DNA from: Alphaproteobacteria bacterium
Lineage (GTDB): Bacteria; Pseudomonadota; Alphaproteobacteria; RF32; CAG-239
Assembly: GCA_003542415.1 (NCBI GenBank)
Contig: DPKR01000072.1
Location: 1-7,684, forward strand
Length of the DNA stretch: 7,684 nucleotides
Direction of reading: 5' to 3'
Shown here: one piece after another, positions 1 to 5,169 of the stretch
Layout: each line of letters begins with the position of its first letter
Numbering within the stretch: position 1 is the first letter of the stretch
Position numbers and translations under genes: made by a program
The notes under the pieces: model-generated
Told to the model about the DNA's origin: nothing
The model's input: the letters and a program-made list of their open reading frames with translations, nothing else
The model's database searches: none

Positions 1-783
1 TATTCACGTTTTTGGCACAAGTTTTTATATGATTGCGGATTTGTGCCGACCAAAGAACCCTATAACAAACGCACTTCACATGGTATGATTTTGGCCGAAA
101 ACGGCGAAAAAATGAGCAAGTCACGCGGCAATGTGATCAATCCGGACGATATTGTTGAAAATTATGGCGCAGATACATTCCGCCTTTATGAAATGTTTAT
201 CGGCCCGTTTGATCAGGCAGCCATGTGGTCAGATGAAAGTTTGATGGGTGTTTATCGCTTTGTTTCGAAAGTTTATACGTTGTTTAAAAAGGTTTATCGC
301 AATGAAGATGTGCCAATGACAGACGCGGATTTGCGCGCGATGCATAAGTGCATTTTAGATGTGACCGAACGTATTGACCAGATGAAATTCAACACTGCTG
401 TTTCATCGCTGATGACTTATGTGAATCATTTGTCTTCAATGAAGATGATTCCGGCACAGATGTATGAAACACTCTTAAAACTTTTGAGCCCGTTTACACC
501 GCATTTGGCAGAAGAGATGTGGGCGCGTCTCGGCAATAGCGGAAGCGTTGTGCTGACAAGTTGGCCGATTGGTGATAAAAAGCTTGCGCAAGATGATGTT
601 GTGACAATTGCCGTTCAAATCAACGGTAAGATGCGCGGCACAATCGAAATGCCAAAAGACAGTGACGACGAAGAAGTTAAAAAAGCGGCACTTTCTCTTG
701 AAAATGTTGCGCGCCAAACAGCCGAATCGGGTGTCAAAAAAATCATAGTTGTTAAAAATAGGATTGTGAACATTGTGGCATAA
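1..783 (+). CDS. leuS: Leucyl-tRNA synthetase, C-terminal third (5' end outside window)
   Basis: Class I aminoacyl-tRNA synthetase that charges tRNA-Leu in the cytoplasm. The frame is open from base 1, so the gene begins upstream and about 260 codons are present. The KMSKS catalytic loop is encoded at 109-123, preceded by RFWHKFLYDCG and GMILAENGE and followed by RGNVINPDDIVENYGADTFR, which is the end of the Rossmann catalytic core. After it come the helical anticodon-binding domain and the C-terminal domain, with VAVQINGKMRG and a typical VVKNRIVNIVA end. No frameshift is seen. The sequence round KMSKS resembles the Bacillus-type enzyme ([20 protein letters not shown]) more than the usual alphaproteobacterial type (EKMSKSKKN...DTARWFML); this comparison is from memory. 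The last 11 bases overlap lptE, so the two are probably co-translated. Confidence 0.97.
   Translation, partial: YSRFWHKFLYDCGFVPTKEPYNKRTSHGMILAENGEKMSKSRGNVINPDDIVENYGADTFRLYEMFIGPFDQAAMWSDESLMGVYRFVSKVYTLFKKVYRNEDVPMTDADLRAMHKCILDVTERIDQMKFNTAVSSLMTYVNHLSSMKMIPAQMYETLLKLLSPFTPHLAEEMWARLGNSGSVVLTSWPIGDKKLAQDDVVTIAVQINGKMRGTIEMPKDSDDEEVKKAALSLENVARQTAESGVKKIIVVKNRIVNIVA
760..763 (+). promoter_or_regulatory. Shine-Dalgarno of lptE supporting a TTG start
   Basis: AGGA lies inside the 3' end of leuS, nine bases before the TTG at 773. No ATG or GTG is available near the N-terminus in this frame: a stop at 767-769 closes it upstream, and the next Met codon is far into the mature protein. The site therefore supports TTG as the start. 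Confidence 0.55.
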
Positions 784-1330
784 ATTAAAAATATTATCTC
801 TTGTTTTTGTGCTCAGCGCATGTGGCTTTGAGCCTTTATATGTTGAGCGTCAATCAGGCGAAAAATGGTATTATAAGGGGGAGTTTGATACCTCTATTAC
901 CGAAGAAATTGCGCAAATCAAGGTTGAGCCGATTGCAGACAGAATAGGTCAAATGGTTCGAAACGATTTGCTTGACAGCTTCACGCCAAAGGGGATGCCG
1001 GATAAACCGAAATATCGTTTAGAGATAACAAATATTCGAAAAGACACGGCAAAACAGGCAATGCGCGATGATATTACAGCAACACGCGAACGCGTGGAAT
1101 ACCATTTAACATACACTATGTTTGATGCATCAAGCGGGGAAAAGCTCGTGAGCGGTGATACACTTGCGCTTTTGGGTTATGATATTATGGCTAATCCTTA
1201 TTCAACAACATTTTCTTTGAAAAAAATCGAAAAAGATGCGGCTAAAATTATGGCAAATGATATTTCGCTTCGAATAGGTGCCTATTTCCACTCTGTTTTA
1301 ACAAAACGTGGCAATCCGAATGAACTTTAA
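773..1330 (+). CDS. lptE: LPS-assembly lipoprotein LptE
   Basis: Outer-membrane lipoprotein that plugs the LptD barrel and helps place lipopolysaccharide in the outer leaflet. The 185-residue product starts with a short charged stretch, a hydrophobic segment and the lipobox LSAC, with the lipidated Cys at residue 17 followed by GFEPLY, the usual LptE opening. Gly at +2 fits sorting to the outer membrane. The middle has IKVEPIADRIGQMVRNDLLD and TATRERVEYHLTY, which match the alphaproteobacterial branch of the family as I know it. The start is TTG, overlapping the end of leuS by 11 bases; the stop overlaps the start of holA by 11 bases. The leuS-lptE-holA order is found across Proteobacteria and supports the call. 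The family is weakly conserved in sequence, so the lipobox and gene order carry much of the weight. Confidence 0.9.
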   Translation: MWHKLKILSLVFVLSACGFEPLYVERQSGEKWYYKGEFDTSITEEIAQIKVEPIADRIGQMVRNDLLDSFTPKGMPDKPKYRLEITNIRKDTAKQAMRDDITATRERVEYHLTYTMFDASSGEKLVSGDTLALLGYDIMANPYSTTFSLKKIEKDAAKIMANDISLRIGAYFHSVLTKRGNPNEL

Positions 1331-2351
1331 ACAGACAGATATTGATAGATTTTTAAAATCACCGGATGAAAAGGTGAAATGCGTGCTTTTGTTCGGCACA
1401 AATGAGGGGATGATTGCAAACCTTTCACAAAAATTTATGAAAACGGTTTGTGACGATTTAAATGATGCCTTTCGTGTCAGCATTATGCAAATGGAGAACA
1501 TAGAAGATGATGTGGGGACGCTTTATGCCGATTATAATGCCACTTCATTGATGGGCGGACGCCGAGTGATTTTGATTAAAGATGTGAACAACAATTTGAC
1601 GAAAACATTGAAAGATTTGCTCGCAAACAGCATGTCTGATACGTTTCTTGTGATGACATCTTCGAGTATCAATACAAAATCTTCGCTTGTTAATTTTTTG
1701 AAAGATGAAGATTTTGCTGCTGTTATCGGTTGCTATGAAGATAGGGCGGAAAACATCAGTTCTTATGTTCGGGGGTATTTTTTAGAAAACCATGTTACAA
1801 TTGCAAGCGATGCGCTTGAGCTTTTGTGTGCACGATTGTCTACAGACAGAAAGGCAAGTTTGAACGAACTCGAAAAACTCATGACCTATATCGGCTCAAA
1901 GCGCAATGTGACCATTGAAGATGTTCAAAAGGCAGTGAGCGACACATCCGGGAGCTCGGTTGAAGATTTGTGCTATTTTGTTGCGGGGGGGCAGAGTGAA
2001 AAGGCAGTTAATGCTTATCAAGCTCTTATAAATGAGGGTGAAGAACCTGTGATGTTGCTTCGAAATTTGACATATCATTTCTTGAAGTTGATTAATTGTG
2101 CGGCAACAATCGAATCGGGCAAAACAGCTGAGATGGCAGCATCTTCGCTTCGTCCGCCTTTGATGTTTTATCGAAAATCTGATTTTACGATGCAGCTTAA
2201 AATATGGAAACGACAACCCCTTTTAGATGTTCTTTCTTTGCTTTATAAGGCTGAGCGCGATTGCAAAACGACAGGATACCCGAGCGAAGAAATTGCAAGT
2301 TGGAGTGTGTTGCAGATTTCCGGTGCCGCTCGCAAGTTAAAACTCGTATAA
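1320..2351 (+). CDS. holA: DNA polymerase III subunit delta
   Basis: Delta subunit of the clamp loader, which opens the beta sliding clamp and loads it on primed DNA. The 343-residue product has the usual length. The N-terminal domain shows VLLFGTNEG (about residues 22-30), where delta has a degenerate nucleotide-binding loop, then SLMGGRRVILIKD (about 76-88). The C-terminal collar region contains ERDCKTTGYPSE (312-323), a motif I associate with alphaproteobacterial HolA. I chose the ATG at 1320 over an in-frame GTG at 1308 because MNFKQTDIDRFL matches the usual family start; neither has a strong Shine-Dalgarno, so coupling to lptE is likely. The TAA stop lies within a 16-base motif that recurs at the DUF502 gene stop. 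The gene converges on the NfeD-like gene across a shared terminator. Confidence 0.93.
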   Translation: MNFKQTDIDRFLKSPDEKVKCVLLFGTNEGMIANLSQKFMKTVCDDLNDAFRVSIMQMENIEDDVGTLYADYNATSLMGGRRVILIKDVNNNLTKTLKDLLANSMSDTFLVMTSSSINTKSSLVNFLKDEDFAAVIGCYEDRAENISSYVRGYFLENHVTIASDALELLCARLSTDRKASLNELEKLMTYIGSKRNVTIEDVQKAVSDTSGSSVEDLCYFVAGGQSEKAVNAYQALINEGEEPVMLLRNLTYHFLKLINCAATIESGKTAEMAASSLRPPLMFYRKSDFTMQLKIWKRQPLLDVLSLLYKAERDCKTTGYPSEEIASWSVLQISGAARKLKLV

Positions 2352-2415
2352 TGGTCAACTGCTTGAAACTTTTTCGCTCGTGTACCTTTTTTGTACACAT
2401 CGCTCAAAAGTTTGC
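2345..2415 (+). repeat. Intergenic palindromic repeat, copy A, at the 3' end of holA
   Basis: The element starts with CGTATAATGGTCAACT (2345-2360), which contains the holA stop codon. Nested inverted repeats follow: an outer pair AAACTTTT (2366-2373) with AAAAGTTT (2406-2413), and an inner pair GTGTAC (2380-2385) with GTACAC (2393-2398) around a T-rich 7-base loop. Between the two stems TCGCTC occurs on both sides in the same orientation, so that stretch would form an internal loop. A related, partly cut copy lies at 7615-7684. No T-run follows the outer stem, so it is not a classic terminator by itself. I infer a dispersed repeat family; two copies in one window are the evidence. Confidence 0.65.
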
Positions 2416-2468
2416 AGCGTATTTGACTCATTATCCGAGTTTTAAGAAAACGGTTTTTAACTTAGCAA

Positions 2469-2499
2469 AAAGACCCGAATGAACGGGGCTTTCTTTTAT
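2469..2499 (+). terminator. Two-way intrinsic terminator between holA and the NfeD-like gene
   Basis: The stem AAAGACCCG (2469-2477) pairs with CGGGGCTTT (2484-2492) with one A-G mismatch, around a 6-base loop AATGAA. CTTTT follows on the + strand; on the - strand the mirror stem is followed by a T-rich run. It can therefore end both the leuS-lptE-holA transcript and the convergent qmcA-NfeD transcript. The stop codon of the NfeD-like gene (2496-2498) falls in the + strand T-tract. Confidence 0.85.
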
Positions 2500-2957
2500 T
2501 CAAATTTTTCGGCAATCAGGATGACGCCGTCTTTGACATCTTTAATTTTGACTTTAGCGCCTTTTTTTAAGGGTTCGTCAATTTCCACAAGCCAAAACGA
2601 ATCGCCGACTTTGGCTTTTGAGCGGCCGTCAACGACATCTTCGGATAAATTATAAACCTTGCCGATGTAGGCGCCAGCCATATCGTTTAAGTATTTGTAT
2701 TTTTCGGGCACTTTTGTTTTGTTCAAAACTTTGGCATAAGCATACCATCCGATTCCCGAAAAGGCAGCCGAAATGAGCGCAAACAAAACGAGCGTTTCGG
2801 TGGCCGTTAGTGTGAAAACGGAAATCAAAATCCCCATCACAAAAGCGGCAAAACCAAACCAAATCAGATATGTGCCCGGCACAAACATTTCAGCCAAGAC
2901 GAACAAAAGCCCGATGGCAAACCAGCTTAAATAGCCCATTTGAGTGATAAAGTCCAT
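2496..2957 (-). CDS. NfeD-like membrane protein (YbbK type), partner of the SPFH protein
   Basis: Short NfeD-family protein, 153 residues, of the kind coded next to SPFH/stomatin genes. It has three hydrophobic segments (about residues 8-27, 30-50 and 54-76), with LAEMFVPGTYLIWFGFAA spanning the first two, as in E. coli YbbK. A soluble C-terminal domain follows (about 92-153), with GRSKAKVGDSFWLVE and GAKVKIKDV typical of the NfeD OB-fold. The long form with an N-terminal serine protease domain is absent. The family is thought to bind the SPFH partner in the membrane; its biochemical role is not firmly known. The ATG has a good AAAGGA (2966-2971) eight bases upstream, in the 14-base gap after qmcA, so the two genes are almost certainly co-transcribed. 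Confidence 0.9.
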   Translation of the reverse strand: MDFITQMGYLSWFAIGLLFVLAEMFVPGTYLIWFGFAAFVMGILISVFTLTATETLVLFALISAAFSGIGWYAYAKVLNKTKVPEKYKYLNDMAGAYIGKVYNLSEDVVDGRSKAKVGDSFWLVEIDEPLKKGAKVKIKDVKDGVILIAEKFE

Positions 2958-2971
2958 TGTTTGTGTCCTTT

Positions 2972-3928
2972 CTATTTTGTTTTCTTGATGTCTTTGTCTT
3001 TAATTACTTCTTTCGTGATTTCGGCAATTGAGGCAAGCGAACCGGCCACATTTGTGAAATCTGCCGGCAACATCAAAAGTTTTTGATTGGGCGAGGTGAC
3101 AATGCCTTGCAATGCTTCAATATATTTTTGGCCTAAGAAGTAGTTGAGAGCTTGCTGATTGCCTTTTGCGATAGCATCAGACAACACAGTTGTTGCCAAG
3201 CTTTCGGCATTTGCCAAACGCTCTCTTGCTTCAGCCTCGCGAAAGGCGGCTTCTTTTTTGGCTTCAGCATCTAAAATAACGGATTGTTTTTCAGCCTCCG
3301 CAGATAAAATCATGGCTTGTTTTTCACCTTCTGCTTTTAAGATTTCAGATTGGCGGACACCTTCTGCTTCCAAAATGGCGGCACGTTTGTCACGTTCGGC
3401 TTTCATTTGTCGCGCCATTGAATCAATCAAATCTTTCGGCGGGGTGATGTCTTTGATTTCAACACGTGTGACTTTAACGCCCCAAGGAACGGTTGCTTCA
3501 TCAACAACAGACAAGAGTTTGTGATTGATGGCATCGCGCTGAGATAAGAGCTCATCAATTTCCATTGAGCCTAAAACCGTTCTGATGTTTGTCATAATCA
3601 AATTCAAAATTGCGGTGTTTAAATCGCGCACTTGGTAAGCTGCATTGGCTGCATTTTGAATCTGGAAAAAGAGAACACCGTCAACACGAACCATGGCGTT
3701 ATCTTTGGTGATGACATCCTGAGAGGGTACATCTAAAACCTGCTCCATACGGTTGATTTTTGCACCGATTTTTTCGATAATCGGGATAACAAGGTGAAAA
3801 CCCGGTTTTAAAGTGCGTGTGAAACGACCGAAACTTTCAATGGTGTATTCATAGCCTTGGCGCACAATAACAACCGATTTTGCTAAAATAAATAAAACAA
3901 GTATTAAAAGTATGACGGCAAATTGCAT
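2972..3928 (-). CDS. qmcA: SPFH/stomatin-family membrane protein, QmcA-like
   Basis: Membrane-anchored stomatin/prohibitin-family protein that forms large oligomers in the inner membrane; members are linked to membrane microdomains and protease control. The 318-residue product has one N-terminal hydrophobic segment (about 2-22), then the SPFH domain starting VVIVRQGYEYTIESFGRF, with LKPGFHLVIP, QDVITKDNAMVRVDGV and WGVKVTRVEIKDITPP (to about 165). A coiled coil of five 11-residue repeats follows (185-239, pattern ILxAExxxQxx). The C-terminal part has ALNYFLGQKYIEAL and KLLMLPAD, usual for the QmcA/paraslipin branch and unlike HflK or HflC. The start ATG has AAAGGAG (3936-3942) seven bases upstream. 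The NfeD-like partner follows at once. The exact cellular role of this branch is unsettled. Confidence 0.93.
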   Translation of the reverse strand: MQFAVILLILVLFILAKSVVIVRQGYEYTIESFGRFTRTLKPGFHLVIPIIEKIGAKINRMEQVLDVPSQDVITKDNAMVRVDGVLFFQIQNAANAAYQVRDLNTAILNLIMTNIRTVLGSMEIDELLSQRDAINHKLLSVVDEATVPWGVKVTRVEIKDITPPKDLIDSMARQMKAERDKRAAILEAEGVRQSEILKAEGEKQAMILSAEAEKQSVILDAEAKKEAAFREAEARERLANAESLATTVLSDAIAKGNQQALNYFLGQKYIEALQGIVTSPNQKLLMLPADFTNVAGSLASIAEITKEVIKDKDIKKTK

Positions 3929-3963
3929 AATATATCTCCTTTGTTGAACAAAATGATGCTTTT

Positions 3964-3991
3964 ATTTTGGACTTTTTATAGCGTTTTTCAA
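3964..3991 (-). promoter_or_regulatory. Weak candidate promoter for qmcA
   Basis: Reading the - strand, TTGAAA (3986-3991) is followed after 16 bases by CAAAAT (3964-3969), a fair -35 and a poor -10. It sits in the 76-base gap between the DUF192 gene and qmcA, where I see no clear terminator. qmcA could equally be transcribed from upstream of the DUF192 gene. In AT-rich DNA such matches are common by chance. Confidence 0.25.
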
Positions 3992-4004
3992 GAAAATTTA
4001 TGTT

Positions 4005-4436
4005 TTAATACAAAACTTTATCGCCTAGTTTGATGCCGTGTTTTTTGACTTCGCCGGCGTTGAGCTCAATGACATATGCTGAGGGTTTTAAGGTCGGGCG
4101 AATCGTTTTCAAACTTAAAGGTTCGGCATTTTGATAAATGGCAATGATTGTTTTGTTTTCATCTAAAAAGAGCATATCAAGAGAAATTAAGGTGTTTTTC
4201 ATCCACATGGCAATAGGCTGTGGGTGTGTTTGATCAAAAACAAAAATCATGCCGGAATTTATATTCAAATGCTCGCGGTGCATCAAACCTTTGATCATTT
4301 TATCGCTTGTGTCTGCCACTTCAACAAAATAGGTGATTTCCCCGTTTGATGTTTGGATGGTGATTGGGGCTAAATCTTTGTTGTTGCAAGCGCTGAGCAA
4401 AAATATGAAGCTCAAAAGTTGGATAAGTTTTTTCAT
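4005..4436 (-). CDS. DUF192 lipoprotein
   Basis: Small envelope protein of the DUF192 family, whose function is not established. The 143-residue product has a lipoprotein signal (lipobox LSAC, Cys17, Asn at +2, so outer-membrane sorting is likely). The DUF192 domain fills the rest: GLMHREHL (50-57), SGMIFVFD (61-68), MWMKNTLISLDMLFLD (77-92), and a C-terminal ELNAGEVKKHGIKLGDKV that is the family's usual end. Many DUF192 proteins have a cleaved signal peptide; this one appears to be lipidated. The ATG at 4436 has AAGGA five bases upstream. The gene diverges from the OmpA-like lipoprotein gene and lies 76 bases before qmcA, with which it may be co-transcribed. Confidence 0.9.
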   Translation of the reverse strand: MKKLIQLLSFIFLLSACNNKDLAPITIQTSNGEITYFVEVADTSDKMIKGLMHREHLNINSGMIFVFDQTHPQPIAMWMKNTLISLDMLFLDENKTIIAIYQNAEPLSLKTIRPTLKPSAYVIELNAGEVKKHGIKLGDKVLY

Positions 4437-4617
4437 GTTATTCCTTATAAAAAGAATCGGTAGATCCCTTGACGATATCTACGATATCGAGGGATGACAA
4501 TTGTTTTATAGTTCAATTTTGTAAAAATTGATTTAAAAACTTTCTTTTTTCGTTGTTTTTATCAGGCATTTGTGACAGGATAAAGGAAAATATGTTGATT
4601 TTTTTTAGGAGACGATT
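4437..4617. other. Divergent intergenic region between the DUF192 and OmpA-like genes
   Basis: This 181-base AT-rich stretch should hold the promoters of both flanking genes. It contains a 13-bp palindromic element (4464-4495) and a perfect 7-bp dyad (4514-4530). On the - strand TATAAA (4505-4510) is a fair -10 box for the DUF192 gene but lacks a good -35. On the + strand TATGTT (4591-4596) with TTGTGA (4570-4575) is only a poor promoter match because the spacing is 15. The Shine-Dalgarno of the OmpA-like gene is at 4607-4611. I see no coding sequence here. Confidence 0.6.
4461..4500 (-). repeat. Palindromic intergenic element upstream of the DUF192 gene
   Basis: ATCCCT (4464-4469) pairs with AGGGAT (4490-4495), and CGATATC (4473-4479) pairs with GATATCG (4483-4489) around the loop TAC. 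This gives a 13-bp perfect stem with a three-base bulge (TGA, 4470-4472). The flanks TAGATCCCT and AGGGATGACAA resemble a short dispersed repeat of the type TAGATCCTTCG...GGATGACA that I recall from intergenic DNA of several bacteria. No other copy is in this window, so family membership rests on memory. It lies within the probable 5' leader or promoter of the DUF192 gene. Confidence 0.6.
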
Positions 4618-5157
4618 ATGTTCAAAAAAATTGTTGTTTTGGTTGCCGTTTTGGGGCTTAGCGCGTGTGCCGGTTCATCTTATTGCAAACACAAAAGGGG
4701 CGAAGATGTTGAAGTGCGTGCGGTTAAAACAATCCCCGTTCAAAAACTCGGTGTGAAGGTTGTTGACAGAGCGCCCGTGAAAATCAAACAAGAACCGAGC
4801 GTTTCTTATTTAGCTTCAACTCTTTATTTTGCAGACGGGAGCGCAGCTTTGAGTGCTAAAGACCGAAAAGAATTGAAGCAAATTGCTTATTTGGCAAAAG
4901 AAAAAAATGCAAAACTGACGGTTTACGGCTATGCTTCCAGCAGAACGCGCGATACGGATATTCCAACACATAAGTTGATTAACTTTAATGTTTCATATGA
5001 GCGTGCAAAAAATGTGGCGAATTTCCTGATTAAAAATGGTGTTAAAGCTCAAAATGTTTCGTTTGAAGCTCTTTCCGACAGCAAGCCTATTTATTCCGAA
5101 TCTATGCCTTTAGGTGAAAAATTAAATCGCCGTGCCGAAGTTTTTGTGAATTACTAA
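4618..5157 (+). CDS. OmpA-like lipoprotein, probably peptidoglycan-associated
   Basis: Outer-membrane lipoprotein with a C-terminal OmpA/MotB-type domain that would tether the outer membrane to peptidoglycan. The 179-residue product has lipobox LSAC (Cys17, Ala at +2, outer-membrane sorting), a basic linker to about residue 60, then the OmpA-like domain: STLYFADGSAALSAKDRKEL (67-86), LTVYGYASS (100-108), NVSYERAKNVANFL (124-137) and the end motif NRRAEVFV (170-177). It is too divergent, and lacks the genomic context, to be called Pal: there is no tolB next to it. The Asp-Arg pair that binds diaminopimelate seems kept as D114 and R129, 15 apart as in OmpA, but within a longer loop than usual. 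The ATG has AGGAG (4607-4611) six bases upstream. recJ follows after 12 bases in the same frame. Confidence 0.88.
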   Translation: MFKKIVVLVAVLGLSACAGSSYCKHKRGEDVEVRAVKTIPVQKLGVKVVDRAPVKIKQEPSVSYLASTLYFADGSAALSAKDRKELKQIAYLAKEKNAKLTVYGYASSRTRDTDIPTHKLINFNVSYERAKNVANFLIKNGVKAQNVSFEALSDSKPIYSESMPLGEKLNRRAEVFVNY

Positions 5158-5169
5158 AAGAGAAAAAAA

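Noticed and set aside
2347..2352. TATAAT at the holA stop codon as a working promoter
   Set aside because: No -35 like sequence is found 15-19 bases upstream here, nor for the same box at 7617-7622. It is kept only as a question within the repeat findings.
2442..2460. Small dyad around AAAACGGTTTT as a further terminator
   Set aside because: The loop is only about three bases, the stem is all A-T, and no convincing structure results; the GC-containing hairpin at 2469-2492 explains termination.
2261..2482. 73-codon + strand open frame across the end of holA and the intergenic repeat
   Set aside because: It overlaps holA out of frame, crosses the repeat, has no ribosome site and no recognisable domain.
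2352..2495. Small RNA or tRNA gene in the holA-NfeD gap
   Set aside because: No cloverleaf, anticodon arm or known RNA pattern is visible; the stretch is explained by the repeat and the terminator.
3159..3524. 121-codon + strand open frame opposite qmcA
   Set aside because: Its Ala/Ser-rich repeats are the mirror of the qmcA coiled-coil codons; it is a shadow frame.
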